Positions 1-8,321 of a DNA stretch of 64,000 nucleotides are shown here, in pieces. A program made the position numbers and the translations under genes. Origin of the DNA: Streptomyces sp. CB02400 (GTDB lineage Bacteria > Actinomycetota > Actinomycetes > Streptomycetales > Streptomycetaceae); the NCBI RefSeq assembly GCF_001905725.1, contig NZ_LIWB01000011.1, positions 225,709-289,708 of the forward strand. The letters are read 5' to 3'. Position 1 is the first letter of the stretch, and each line of letters opens with the position of its first letter. A model generated the notes under the pieces. It was not told where the DNA came from. It saw only the letters and a list, made by a program, of their open reading frames with translations, and ran no database searches.

Positions 1-57
1 GACGCAACGAACGTGTTCACCGGTGACGGCAGTCCCCCGGGGGAAGGCGGGCCGGGC

Positions 58-546
58 CTACAGCTTGTCGAGGAAGGCGAACAGGTTGCCCCTGGTGCGG
101 GCGATCTGCTCCTCCAGGGTGAGGCTCTCCTCGAAGCGGGCACCGGTCTCCGGGACCTTCTTGCCGCGCAGATAGAGGGAGCAGGCGAGGTCGGTGCACA
201 TGTAGGCGCCGACCGAGTTGCCCTCGCGGCCGGCCGGGCCCGCCTTGCGCGCGGTCATCAGGGCGACACCGCCGCGCGGATGGGTCGTCAGGCACAGGGA
301 GCACATGCTGCGGTGCAGGAAGCCGCGCTGGGCCGGCTGGAAGCGCATGGCCACCCCGACGAGACGGTCCTCCCGCTCGGTGACGAGATAGCTGCGGTCG
401 GGTGCGCCCGGATCGCGCCAGCCCAGGAAGTCGAGATCGTCCCAGGGGCGTTCGCCCAGGTCGCGTGGTACGGCCAGCCGCTTGGCCTCACCCTTCGAGC
501 AGTTGATGAACGAACCGCGGATGTCCTGCTCGGTGAGTGCTCTCAT
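58..546 (-). CDS. FBP-domain (EF-G-binding, treble-clef zinc finger) protein
   Basis: A 162-residue protein. The second half carries a four-cysteine treble-clef arrangement: CSLC at about residues 82-85 and a second pair around CTDLAC, with the signature THPRGGV between them. This is the zinc-binding domain shared with FusB-type fusidic-acid-resistance proteins, which bind EF-G on the ribosome and help release it. The C-terminus (ETGARFEESLTLEEQ then RTRGNLFAFLDKL) is typical of the actinobacterial FBP family. The ATG at 546 has GGAG about 9 nt upstream. It is a stand-alone gene behind a strong inverted repeat (574-596). Binding to EF-G is inferred from the family; a resistance role is not shown. 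Confidence 0.85.
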   Translation of the reverse strand: MRALTEQDIRGSFINCSKGEAKRLAVPRDLGERPWDDLDFLGWRDPGAPDRSYLVTEREDRLVGVAMRFQPAQRGFLHRSMCSLCLTTHPRGGVALMTARKAGPAGREGNSVGAYMCTDLACSLYLRGKKVPETGARFEESLTLEEQIARTRGNLFAFLDKL

Positions 547-573
547 GGGGGTCGTCTCCTGGCGTGCTCTTTC

Positions 574-596
574 GAAACCTAGGGGGTCTAGGTTTC
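574..596. promoter_or_regulatory. Perfect 9-bp inverted repeat (operator candidate)
   Basis: GAAACCTAG, five bases, then CTAGGTTTC: both arms match perfectly. It lies 28 nt upstream of the start codon of the FBP gene, where a repressor would cover the promoter or leader. Arm length and spacing suit a dimeric regulator such as TetR or PadR. The regulator is unknown and no candidate gene adjoins it. Confidence 0.5.
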
Positions 597-699
597 TGGA
601 TCAGGGTAGATATCCGGTGTCGGGGGAGCCAGCGATTTTTCCCGAAGACCGTGGCCCCGCGCGTTCCGTACGCTGTACCGCAGTCGCCGAAGGGGAGGG

Positions 700-1689
700 G
701 TGCGGACGATGGGGGACTCCTGGGAGCGGGCCCGCCGGGTGCTCGCGGAGGCGGGACTGCCGCCCGACGCGCTCACCGGGGTGCGCCCGCTGAGCGGGGG
801 CACCTACAACACCGTCGAGGAACTCCTCCTCGTCGACGGCAGCCGCTATGTGCTCAAGGTCCCGCCAGCGCCAGCCGTCCCCGGCCTCCGGCACGAGCGG
901 CGCCTGCTCGTCTCCGAGGCGGACTTCTGCGCCGGAGCCGCCGAGGCCGGCGTACCCGCCCCGCACGCCGTGTCCGTCGGCGGCGACACCTCCGTACCGT
1001 ACCTGCTGATGACCGCCTGTCCGGGGGAGCCCTGGACGCGGGCGGAGCCGGCCGACGGGGAGCGGGCGGCGCTGCGCACGGAGCTCGGCCGTCAGGTGGC
1101 CCGGCTGCACCGGGTGACCGGACCGGGGTTCGGCTACCCGTCCGGCGCCCTGGGCCCGCTCGCCCCCGACTGGCGGACCGCGTTCACCGCGATGACCGAC
1201 GCCGTCCTCGCCGACGCCCGGGACTACGGTGCCCGGCTGCCGCGCCCCGTCGACGAGGTGGCCGCCGTGATCCGTACCGCCGCCGGGGCGCTCGACGAGG
1301 TCACCGTGCCGGTCCTCGTCCACTTCGACCTGTGGCCGGGCAACATCCTGGTGGAGCGCCCGGCGGCGGGGGAGGCCCGGATCGGCGGGCTCATCGACGG
1401 GGAGCGCATGTTCTGGGGCGACCCGCTCGCCGACTTCGTCTCCCTCGCGCTGCTCGGCGACATCAGGACGGATCAGGCGTTTCTCGCCGGATACGGGGAG
1501 GCCGGGGGCCGGGCCGTCTTCGACACGGCGGCCCGCGTCCGGCTCGCCCTCTACCGCGCCTACCTCTACCTGATCATGCTCACCGAGACGGTTCCGCGGG
1601 CGAGCGGGGACGAGCACGAACGATGGCTTCGGGCCACCGTCGCCCCGGAACTGGAGGCCGCGTTGGAGGAGATCCGCCACCCCTGTTAG
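700..1689 (+). CDS. Phosphotransferase family protein (APH/choline-kinase fold)
   Basis: A 329-residue aminoglycoside-phosphotransferase-like kinase. The N-lobe has a degenerate glycine-rich loop (LSGGTYNTVEEL) and the lysine of YVLKVPP. The C-lobe has the Brenner motif HFDLWPGNILV, giving the catalytic Asp and Asn, and the metal-binding Asp of GLIDGERMFWGDPLAD. Family members phosphorylate small hydroxylated molecules (aminoglycosides, choline, homoserine, sugars) with ATP; the substrate here cannot be read from sequence. The GTG at 700 follows an AAGGGGAGGGG run; an in-frame ATG at 709 is the alternative. It is monocistronic, with the ROK regulator 90 nt downstream on the same strand. Confidence 0.85.
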   Translation: MRTMGDSWERARRVLAEAGLPPDALTGVRPLSGGTYNTVEELLLVDGSRYVLKVPPAPAVPGLRHERRLLVSEADFCAGAAEAGVPAPHAVSVGGDTSVPYLLMTACPGEPWTRAEPADGERAALRTELGRQVARLHRVTGPGFGYPSGALGPLAPDWRTAFTAMTDAVLADARDYGARLPRPVDEVAAVIRTAAGALDEVTVPVLVHFDLWPGNILVERPAAGEARIGGLIDGERMFWGDPLADFVSLALLGDIRTDQAFLAGYGEAGGRAVFDTAARVRLALYRAYLYLIMLTETVPRASGDEHERWLRATVAPELEAALEEIRHPC

Positions 1690-1780
1690 TTCACATCATG
1701 AAATAAGGGTGCTGGAAAGTCGCGCCCAGCCGGTTCCCAGCGGTATGTTGCAGGTCGGGCAGGGTTTCGGAAGGAGCCAC

Positions 1781-3070
1781 ATGGCGGGGCGGAACGGGCG
1801 CACGGTGCGCGACCTCAGGCGGGCCAACCGCACGGCCGTGCTGCAACGGCTGTACTTCGACGGCCCGCTGAGCCGCTTCGAGCTCGGCCCCGCGACCGGG
1901 CTCAGCTCCGGATCGGTGAGCAACGTCGTCGCGGACCTGGTCGCCGACGGCCTCGTGGAGGAGGCCGGCAGCGTCGACTCCGACGGCGGCCGTCCGCGCA
2001 CCCTGCTGCGGGTGGCACCGGGCAGCGGCCACATGATCGGCGTCGACGTGGGCGAGACCCGGGTCCGCGTCGAACTGTTCGACCTGACCCTCACCGAGCT
2101 CGCCCGCGCGCAACGCCCGCTGGAGCAGCAGCGCTACGAGGTCGAGGTCATCGTCGACCACATCCGCTCCGGCATCGCCGAGGTGCTCGCCGGCGCCGGC
2201 CTCGCCCCCGAGCGGCTGCTCGGCGTCGGCATCGGCGTCCCCGGCATCGTCGAGCACACCCCCGACCGGGGCGCCGTCGTGCACGGCCAGACCATCGGCT
2301 GGGACGCCGTCCCCCTGGAGTCCCTGCTGCGCGCCGGGTCCCCGCTGCCCGACACGGTGCCGTACTTCATCGACAACGGCGCCAAGACCCTCGGCCAGGC
2401 CGAGATGTGGTTCGGCGCCGGACGCGGCGCCCGCAACGCCCTCGTCGTCCTCTTCGGCTCCGGCGTCGGCGCCTGCCTGGTCACGCCCGAGGTGGAACAC
2501 GGCCGGGCGGTCGAATGGGGACACCTGACCGTACGGGTCAGGGGACGCCGCTGCCGCTGCGGCGCGCTCGGCTGCCTGGAGGCGTACGCGGGCGCCGAGT
2601 CGCTGCTCGCCCGGTGGCGCGAGGAGGGCGGCCGGGTGCCCGGGGGCACGGACGAGGAGACGGCACTGACGACGATGCTCGCCGCCGCCTACCCGGCCGA
2701 CGACAACGCCCCCGACCCCGTCGCGCTCGCCGTGCTGGAGGAGACCGCCGAGTACCTGGGCGCGGGCCTGTCCGACCTGATCAACCTCTTCCAGCCCGAG
2801 CGCATCCTCATGGGCGGCTGGGCCGGCCTCCAGCTCGGCTCCCGCTTCCTGCCGGCCGTGCACCGGCACGCCCTGTCGTACGCGCTGCGCCACCCGGCCG
2901 AGAAGGTGACGATCGAGCTGGGCCGGCTCGGCCCCGACGCGGTCACCGTCGGCGCCGCGATCCTGCCGCTCGCCGACTTCTTCGCCCGCGGCGGCCGCCG
3001 CCCCGACCCGGACCCGCAGTCCCCACCCCCCGCCTGGCACACGGCCCTCCAGGAACGCACCCCGCGCTAA
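1781..3070 (+). CDS. ROK family transcriptional regulator
   Basis: A 429-residue ROK protein: an N-terminal winged helix-turn-helix (about residues 8-75, with the recognition-helix region GLSSGSVSNVVADL), then the actin-like ROK fold with GVDVGETRV (phosphate 1 loop), GIGVPGIV and the zinc motif CRCGALGC beginning at residue 258. Such proteins are usually sugar-responsive repressors; the N-terminal helix-turn-helix argues against a plain glucokinase. The ATG at 1781 follows GGAAGGAG by 6 nt, which decides against the longer frame starting at 1709. Target genes are unknown. The phosphotransferase upstream could be co-regulated. Confidence 0.9.
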   Translation: MAGRNGRTVRDLRRANRTAVLQRLYFDGPLSRFELGPATGLSSGSVSNVVADLVADGLVEEAGSVDSDGGRPRTLLRVAPGSGHMIGVDVGETRVRVELFDLTLTELARAQRPLEQQRYEVEVIVDHIRSGIAEVLAGAGLAPERLLGVGIGVPGIVEHTPDRGAVVHGQTIGWDAVPLESLLRAGSPLPDTVPYFIDNGAKTLGQAEMWFGAGRGARNALVVLFGSGVGACLVTPEVEHGRAVEWGHLTVRVRGRRCRCGALGCLEAYAGAESLLARWREEGGRVPGGTDEETALTTMLAAAYPADDNAPDPVALAVLEETAEYLGAGLSDLINLFQPERILMGGWAGLQLGSRFLPAVHRHALSYALRHPAEKVTIELGRLGPDAVTVGAAILPLADFFARGGRRPDPDPQSPPPAWHTALQERTPR

Positions 3071-3073
3071 GGG

Positions 3074-3093
3074 GTCGCGCGGCCCGGCGCGAC
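3074..3093 (+). terminator. Short GC hairpin after the ROK gene
   Basis: GTCGCGC, a six-base loop, then GCGCGAC, immediately after the ROK stop codon and between convergent genes. The stem is only 7 bp and no T-tract follows, so the assignment is tentative. Confidence 0.35.
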
Positions 3094-3173
3094 AGCCCTG
3101 CGTGGCGGCGCGGACCCACGGCGGAACGGCCGTGCGCGACGCGGACGGCACCGGTCTGCCCCGTGCGGGCCGG

Positions 3174-3455
3174 TTATGCGGAGGACTCGTCCGGTACGGG
3201 TTGTTCCGGGTTGGGGGACGCCGAGTGCGGGGCGCCCTGACGGCCCGTACCGGCCTCGTCCGTGTCCGGCACGTCGGACTCGGCCTCGCCGGACTCGGGC
3301 TCCTCCGACTCGTCGGCCTTCCGTTCGCTCTCCCGCTCCGCCGTGGCGGGCGCGACCTCCCAGGGGTCCTCACCGGGGCCGGCCTGCTGGTCGGGCAGGT
3401 CGCGGGGGACACCGGCGCCGTTCTCACCGGGTCCTTCGAGGCGGTGGTCGGTCAC
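3174..3455 (-). CDS. Small acidic low-complexity protein
   Basis: A 93-residue protein rich in Glu, Asp, Pro, Gly and Ser, with no cysteine, no membrane segment and no domain I recognise. It looks intrinsically disordered. The GTG at 3455 has AAGGGAG about 9 nt upstream, which favours it over the long upstream extension of the frame. It lies just upstream of the convergent ROK gene end. A similar small charged protein is encoded at 37556-37732. Function unknown. Confidence 0.55.
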   Translation of the reverse strand: MTDHRLEGPGENGAGVPRDLPDQQAGPGEDPWEVAPATAERESERKADESEEPESGEAESDVPDTDEAGTGRQGAPHSASPNPEQPVPDESSA

Positions 3456-3522
3456 GGCGCTCTCCCTTCGTTCGTACGCGACCCTCGCGGGTACCTCCGC
3501 GCGGACCGGTGAAACCCGGTGC

Positions 3523-4554
3523 TCAGCCGACCTTGCGGCCCCGCATCGGTTCCGTGTCCTCCCCGGCGCCCTGCTCCATGCCCAGCAGGAACTCCTCCAC
3601 CACCTGCGTCGCCGTGTGCTCCGGCCGCCAGCCGAGCTCCACGCGCGCACGCGTGCAGTCCATCAGCGGCAGCCTCAGCACGGCGTCGAACAGATGCGGC
3701 GACGCCGGCAGCAGACGCAGCCCCCACGCGGCGGCGACCGCCGAGCGGGCCGCGGTACGCGGCAGCCGCACCCGGCGCGTCCCGAGCATCTCCCCGAGCA
3801 GCTCCGCGTCGACCGTCGGCTCCGCGGCGAGATTGAAGGCGCCCCGCGCCTCGGCGGACAGCACGGCCAGCCGGTAGGCGTGGGCCGCGTCGTCGGTGTG
3901 CAGCGCCTGCACCCGCAGCCCCGGAACGTCCGGGAGGACGGGCAGCAGATCGGGCCGCGCGAGCTGCCCCGGCAGGAAACGGCCGCCGAAGATACGGCGC
4001 TGCTCGCTCCCCGACTCCCGCTTGAAGAGGAACGCGGGCCGCATCCGTACCACCCGCGTCCCCGGATGATCACGCTCGAACGTGTCCAGGGCCCGCTCCA
4101 GGTACGCCTTCTCCCGGCAGTACGCGGCGTCCGGCCAGCCGTGCGTCGGCCACGACTCGTCCACCGCGTGGTCCTTCGGGCCAGGCGAGTACGCCCCGAC
4201 CGACGAGGCGTGCACCAGCGCCGGCACCCCCGCCTCGGCCACCGCGTCGAACACCCGCATGCTGCCCAGCACATTGGTGCGCCAGGTGGCCGCCGGATCG
4301 TGCGTCGGCTGGAACGCCCACGCCAGATGGACCACCGCGTCCGCGCCGGTGAACTCCCCGACGAGATCGGACCGGTCCGAGGCCAGGTCCACCGCCGACC
4401 ACTCGGTCTTCGGGAGCGACAGGTCGGGGATCCGCCGTGCCAGGCCCCGTACGGAGCCGACCTCCGGTTCCTGCGAGAGGACCCGCACCACGCTGGTCCC
4501 GACGTTGCCGGTGGCGCCCGTGACGACGACCCTCTTGCCCGCTGTGCTGCTCAC
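3523..4554 (-). CDS. NAD-dependent epimerase/dehydratase family protein
   Basis: A 343-residue extended-SDR protein. The N-terminal Rossmann motif VVVTGATGNVGTSVV binds the dinucleotide, VVHLAWAFQ is a typical second-strand signature, SSVGAYSPG holds the catalytic Ser, and AAYCREKAYLE supplies the YxxxK pair. The C-terminal substrate domain ends in a long helix. Substrate unknown: family members act on NDP-sugars or other hydroxylated and keto substrates. The GTG at 4554 follows GGAGCGGAAG. The next gene upstream on the same strand is another SDR (4602-5573) 47 nt away, so the two are probably co-transcribed. Confidence 0.85.
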   Translation of the reverse strand: MSSTAGKRVVVTGATGNVGTSVVRVLSQEPEVGSVRGLARRIPDLSLPKTEWSAVDLASDRSDLVGEFTGADAVVHLAWAFQPTHDPAATWRTNVLGSMRVFDAVAEAGVPALVHASSVGAYSPGPKDHAVDESWPTHGWPDAAYCREKAYLERALDTFERDHPGTRVVRMRPAFLFKRESGSEQRRIFGGRFLPGQLARPDLLPVLPDVPGLRVQALHTDDAAHAYRLAVLSAEARGAFNLAAEPTVDAELLGEMLGTRRVRLPRTAARSAVAAAWGLRLLPASPHLFDAVLRLPLMDCTRARVELGWRPEHTATQVVEEFLLGMEQGAGEDTEPMRGRKVG

Positions 4555-4601
4555 CTTCCGCTCCTCTCGGCCGCTGCTCCGCGGAACCGGCCGAGTACCC
4601 C

Positions 4602-5573
4602 TCACGCGAAGGCGTTCACGCCCGTCAGACGGGCCGAGAGTTCCCACAGGCGGGCCGCCTGCTCCGGGTCGACCGCCCAGTCCTTGACCCCGGTGCGCGC
4701 ATCGTCGGAGCGGGCCGGCTCGGCGACGTCGCAGTCCTCCAGGTAGAGCCCGCCCATGCCGTCCAGCCGCGCCGAGGTGGCGGCCCAGACCTGGGTGGCC
4801 GCGCCCTGCTGCGGGGTCTTGAAGCCCTCGGGGTTCAGCGGGTTGCCCTGCTCGTCGATCCAGCCCCGCTCCACCATCTCCTGCCGGGGCAGATGCCGCT
4901 GGAGCGGGGTGAGGATGCCGCCCGGGTGGAGGGAGAAGGCACGGACGCCGCGGTCCCGGGCGAGGCGGTCGAGGTGCACGGCGAACAGCACGTTGGCGGT
5001 CTTCGCCTGCCCGTACGCCTCCCACTTGTCGTAGCCGCGCTCCCAGTGGACGTCGTCCCAGCGGATGCCGGAGGCGTGGTGCCCGCGCGAGGAGACGGAC
5101 ACCACGCGGGCGCCGCCGGGCTCGACGGCCGGCCACAGACGGTTGACGAGGGCGAAGTGCCCGAGGTGGTTGGTGGCGAACTGGGCCTCCCAGCCGGGCC
5201 CGACCCGGGTCTGAGGGCAGGCCATGATCCCGGCGCTGCCGATCACGATGTCCAGGGTCCGCCCGGACGTCAGGAAGCGGTCGGCGAACGCGCGCACGCT
5301 CTCCAGGTCGCCGAGGTCCAGCTCGGACACCTCGACGCGCTCAAGGCCGTCCAGCGCCTCCCGCGCGGAGTCGGGGCGGCGAGCGGGGACGACGACCCGG
5401 GCGCCGGCCTTGACGAGGGCGCGGGTGGTCTCCAGGCCGAGTCCGGAGTAGCCGCCGGTGACCAGCGCGAGCCGTCCGGTCAGGTCGACGCCCTCGAGGA
5501 CGTCGTCCGCGGTGCTGCGGGCACCGAAGCCCGAGCCGATGGGGTGCTGTGCGGTGGTGCTGTTGTCGCTCAT
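4602..5573 (-). CDS. Short-chain dehydrogenase/reductase (retinol-dehydrogenase-like)
   Basis: A 323-residue SDR with TGGYSGLGLETT (TGxxxGxG cofactor loop), a diverged NNAG equivalent IGSAGIMACP, catalytic Ser in VSVSSRGHH, and YDKWEAYGQAKTAN giving YxxxK. The layout matches the WW-oxidoreductase/retinol-dehydrogenase-like SDR group, oxidising or reducing an alcohol/carbonyl pair with NADP(H). The ATG at 5573 was chosen because the fold starts soon after it; the Shine-Dalgarno is weak, and the frame stays open about 30 codons further upstream. It probably precedes the epimerase gene in one transcript. Confidence 0.85.
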   Translation of the reverse strand: MSDNSTTAQHPIGSGFGARSTADDVLEGVDLTGRLALVTGGYSGLGLETTRALVKAGARVVVPARRPDSAREALDGLERVEVSELDLGDLESVRAFADRFLTSGRTLDIVIGSAGIMACPQTRVGPGWEAQFATNHLGHFALVNRLWPAVEPGGARVVSVSSRGHHASGIRWDDVHWERGYDKWEAYGQAKTANVLFAVHLDRLARDRGVRAFSLHPGGILTPLQRHLPRQEMVERGWIDEQGNPLNPEGFKTPQQGAATQVWAATSARLDGMGGLYLEDCDVAEPARSDDARTGVKDWAVDPEQAARLWELSARLTGVNAFA

Positions 5574-5859
5574 GCCCGTCACGCTACGGATTGGAGCGCT
5601 CTCGAAGTCGAACGACGCCCGGAGCGGGGCAGAGGGAAGCCCCGACCGCGACGGGGGAATCACGGCCGGGGCGGCTCGGTGGTGGGCACGGGCGGCGGTC
5701 GCCTCTCGGCGAAAGGCTCCACAGGGCTTCAGCCGAACGATCGTCCCTGTGGGCGAATGGTGAGGCCCGGGGACACTGTCCCGTCCGCACCCACGGTCTG
5801 TTCAACGGGGAACCACCCCTCGGTGTTCCGCGTCCGGCAGCTTGTGGGCGTGACGTGTG

Positions 5860-7086
5860 TCACCGGTCCCGCGCGCCGCTGTCGAGGTCGGCCCAGAGGT
5901 TCTCGGCCTGGAGCACCAGCGTGCCCAGGACGGCCGTCCGCGCGGCGCCCTGCCCGGCCTGTTCGCGCAGCCCGTCCTGGAGCCTTTCGTGCAGCTCCCG
6001 CATCACCGCCTCGGTCCGCTCGTCCAGGAGGGCGTCCACGCGCGTGCCGCCGCCCTGCAGCCGGTCGGCCTCCGCGTGGCAGGCGTCGCCGATCAGCTCC
6101 AGCAGTTCCGCGTAGCAGCTCAGCACCGCGGCGTCCGGCGCGGCGGGCGTACGGTCCTCGTCGGCGGCCACCGCGAGCGTGCGGGTCAGCGCCGTGACAT
6201 GCCCGGTGACGCGGCTGAACCGCTCGTCCTCGTGCTCCGGCGGCAGCGCCGCCGTCGGCGCCCGGTGCAGGGCGCGCAGGGCGCCCGAGGTCAGCCGCAG
6301 GCTCTCCCTGCTCCAGCCGCGGGCCGAACGCAGCGCCTCCAGACGGCTCTGCAGCCGCGCCGCGGCGCCGAGCCGGCCCGCGGCGGTCTGCGCGTCCCAC
6401 TCGCCCTCGCGCAGATCCCCGGCGACGGCGTGCAGCACGTCCCCCGCCTCGCGGGCGAGCGCCGCCAGGTTCTCCCGTACGTCCCGCAGATGGATCGGCG
6501 GCAGGACCAGCGCGTTGACGGCGACACCGATGACCGCGCCGAGCGCCGCCTGCCCCAGCCGGTGCCCGACGGCGACCGCGCTCACCGTCCCCGTGGCGAT
6601 CGTGAAGACGGCCGTGGTGGCGGCGTAGATGCCCTGGTCGCCGAAGCGCGGCCAGTTCGACAGCAGCACCAGCACCGGCACGGACAGCGCCAGGGCGCCC
6701 GTGGTGTCGCCGGTGACCGCCTGCGCCCCCGACGCCACGAGGGCTCCCACGCAGATCGCCGTGAACTGCCGCGCCGCCTGCATCAGCGAGCTGTAGACGG
6801 TGGCCTGCACCAGGACCAGCGCCACCCAGGGCGCCATCAGGGCCATCGGGTCGTCGAGCCACACCCGCGCCAGCAGCCAGGCCAGCAGCGCCGCCGCGGC
6901 GGCCTTCAGGGACTGGACGAGCAGGTCCCGTTCCCGCCCCGGCCCCCGCCACGCGGCCCGCGCCGCGCGGCCGACGGACCGCGCGTCCCACCGCACGGCG
7001 TCCCGCACCCGCGCCACCGGGGCCATCCGCCCCCCGGCGTCGCCCCGCCCGATCCTTTCCCGCACCCGTGCCATGCCCTGCGTCAT
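5860..7086 (-). CDS. FUSC-family inner-membrane protein
   Basis: A 408-residue membrane protein. After a basic N-terminal stretch come about six hydrophobic segments between residues 55 and 210 (for example LLAWLLARVWL, MALMAPWVALVLVQATVY and ALSVPVLVLLSNWP), followed by a soluble helical half. This fits the fusaric-acid-resistance / aromatic-acid-exporter-like family (FUSC domain). The ATG at 7086 overlaps the stop codon of the upstream HAD gene (ATGA), so translation is coupled and the 51-codon open extension upstream is not used. Substrate unknown. Confidence 0.8.
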   Translation of the reverse strand: MTQGMARVRERIGRGDAGGRMAPVARVRDAVRWDARSVGRAARAAWRGPGRERDLLVQSLKAAAAALLAWLLARVWLDDPMALMAPWVALVLVQATVYSSLMQAARQFTAICVGALVASGAQAVTGDTTGALALSVPVLVLLSNWPRFGDQGIYAATTAVFTIATGTVSAVAVGHRLGQAALGAVIGVAVNALVLPPIHLRDVRENLAALAREAGDVLHAVAGDLREGEWDAQTAAGRLGAAARLQSRLEALRSARGWSRESLRLTSGALRALHRAPTAALPPEHEDERFSRVTGHVTALTRTLAVAADEDRTPAAPDAAVLSCYAELLELIGDACHAEADRLQGGGTRVDALLDERTEAVMRELHERLQDGLREQAGQGAARTAVLGTLVLQAENLWADLDSGARDR

Positions 7087-7739
7087 GCCAGAGGGCTGTC
7101 CGACAGGGACGTCAGCAGATGGGCCGGGTCGTCGTAGACCGCGTCCGCGCCGGCCTCCTCCAGGTCGGCGCGCGGAATGCCGCCGCACAGCACGCCCACG
7201 CAGCGCACCCCGGCACGGCTGCCCGCCCGCATGTCCCACACCGTGTCACCGACGAACACCGCCCGCTCCGCGGGCACCCCGGCCAGCTCCAGGGCGTGCT
7301 CGACGGGCTCCGGCGCGGGCTTGCCCTCCGCCACGTCGTCGGCGCTCGCCGTCGCGCCGATCGCCTCGTCCGCGTCGATCGCCCGGCGCAGCGCGCTCAG
7401 CTCGGCACCGCCCGCCGAGGTGGCGAGCACCACCGTCCAGCCGTCCCGGTGCAGCCGCTTCAGCAGCCGGCCGGCGTCCGGCAGCGCGGGCAGCCGGTCG
7501 AAGTACTGTCCGTACAGCGCCTTGTGCGCCGCGCTCAGCTCGTCGTCGCGGCCGGTGTCCCGGTCCTCGCCCAGCAGATGGGCGACCAGGTCGGAGGAGG
7601 GCAGCCCCACGGCCCGGTGGACGGCGTGCATCGGCACCCGGTGCCCCGCCTGCCGGAAGGCCTCCCACCAGGCCGTCACATGCAGATGGTTGGTGTCGAC
7701 CAGAGTGCCGTCGACGTCGAACACGGCAGCCCGTTCCAT
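7083..7739 (-). CDS. HAD family hydrolase (beta-phosphoglucomutase-like)
   Basis: A 218-residue haloacid-dehalogenase-fold phosphatase. Motif I is FDVDGTLVDTN with the nucleophilic Asp, motif II the Thr/Ser of VLATSAGG, motif III the Lys of EGKPAPE, and motif IV VGDTVWDM. The inserted helical cap after motif I places it in subfamily I (phosphatase or phosphoglucomutase type); the substrate is not predictable. AAAGGA precedes the ATG at 7739. It is the first gene of a two-gene operon with the FUSC protein, overlapping by 4 nt. Confidence 0.88.
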   Translation of the reverse strand: MERAAVFDVDGTLVDTNHLHVTAWWEAFRQAGHRVPMHAVHRAVGLPSSDLVAHLLGEDRDTGRDDELSAAHKALYGQYFDRLPALPDAGRLLKRLHRDGWTVVLATSAGGAELSALRRAIDADEAIGATASADDVAEGKPAPEPVEHALELAGVPAERAVFVGDTVWDMRAGSRAGVRCVGVLCGGIPRADLEEAGADAVYDDPAHLLTSLSDSPLA

Positions 7740-7777
7740 ACGCGGTCCTTTCTCGAGGGGGTGATACGGGTACCACC

Positions 7778-8052
7778 TCAGCCGCCCGCCACTCCGGAAG
7801 GCACCTTCCGCTCCCGGGCCCACGCCGACGGCTCGTCCACGGACCAGGTGGTGACCACCTTGTCCGGCGGCACCTCGCGCTCCTGAGCGCGGGCGCCCCC
7901 GAGGACCTGCCGGCCCAGTCGGCGTGTGCGCGTCGGTGACCGGCCTCCACCGTCCGATGCAGCAGCCGGAACGGCGGGCCGAGCCGCTTGGGCCGGCCAC
8001 GCCCGGTCAGCAGCCGGAACGGTGCCCACAGCTCGTTGAGCCCTGCCGTCAC
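7778..8052 (-). pseudogene. Putative small gene interrupted by a frameshift
   Basis: Read leftwards from a GTG at 8050-8052, a coding-like frame with strong third-position GC encodes about 48 residues beginning VTAGLNELWAPFRLL. Near 7905-7915 the coding-like pattern passes to another frame, which continues to a stop at 7778 and ends in KVVTTWSVDEPSAW then ERKVPSGVAGG. Neither frame alone looks like a complete gene; together they give about 92 residues. I do not recognise the product. It could be a decayed gene, a sequencing error, or two unrelated short frames. No clear ribosome-binding site precedes the GTG. Confidence 0.35.
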
Positions 8053-8321
8053 GGTCGGCCGACAGCCCGCGCGTCACGGTCAGCCGTGATGAGCGGGCCG
8101 TCGGCACGGCCCACTCGTGCCCGAGCCGTGCCGCCGCGCGGCCCGCCGGCCCCCGGCCCGCCCCGTCCCCCGGCTTCCGCGGACAGCCGGGCGCCTGCTC
8201 CCCGCCCGGCTCCGACAGCGTGCGCGTGCCGTGGTGCGGAAGGCGCGGACGCGGGGGTTGGCCTCGTACTGCGGGGGTACTGCGATGTCCCGCACCCGCC
8301 GTCGACGACCAGGAGGCCCGC
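8053..8321. other. Intergenic region before the SDR gene
   Basis: Together with the doubtful gene at 7778-8052 this makes a gap of about 580 bases between firm genes. It should hold the promoter of the SDR gene at 8322. I see no repeat, hairpin or RNA gene in it. Confidence 0.4.

Noticed and set aside
1691..3427. Long minus-strand frame of 578 codons opposite the ROK gene
   Set aside because: It is antisense to a well-supported gene, has Arg/Gly/Ala-rich composition and no recognisable domain. Such frames are expected in high-GC DNA.
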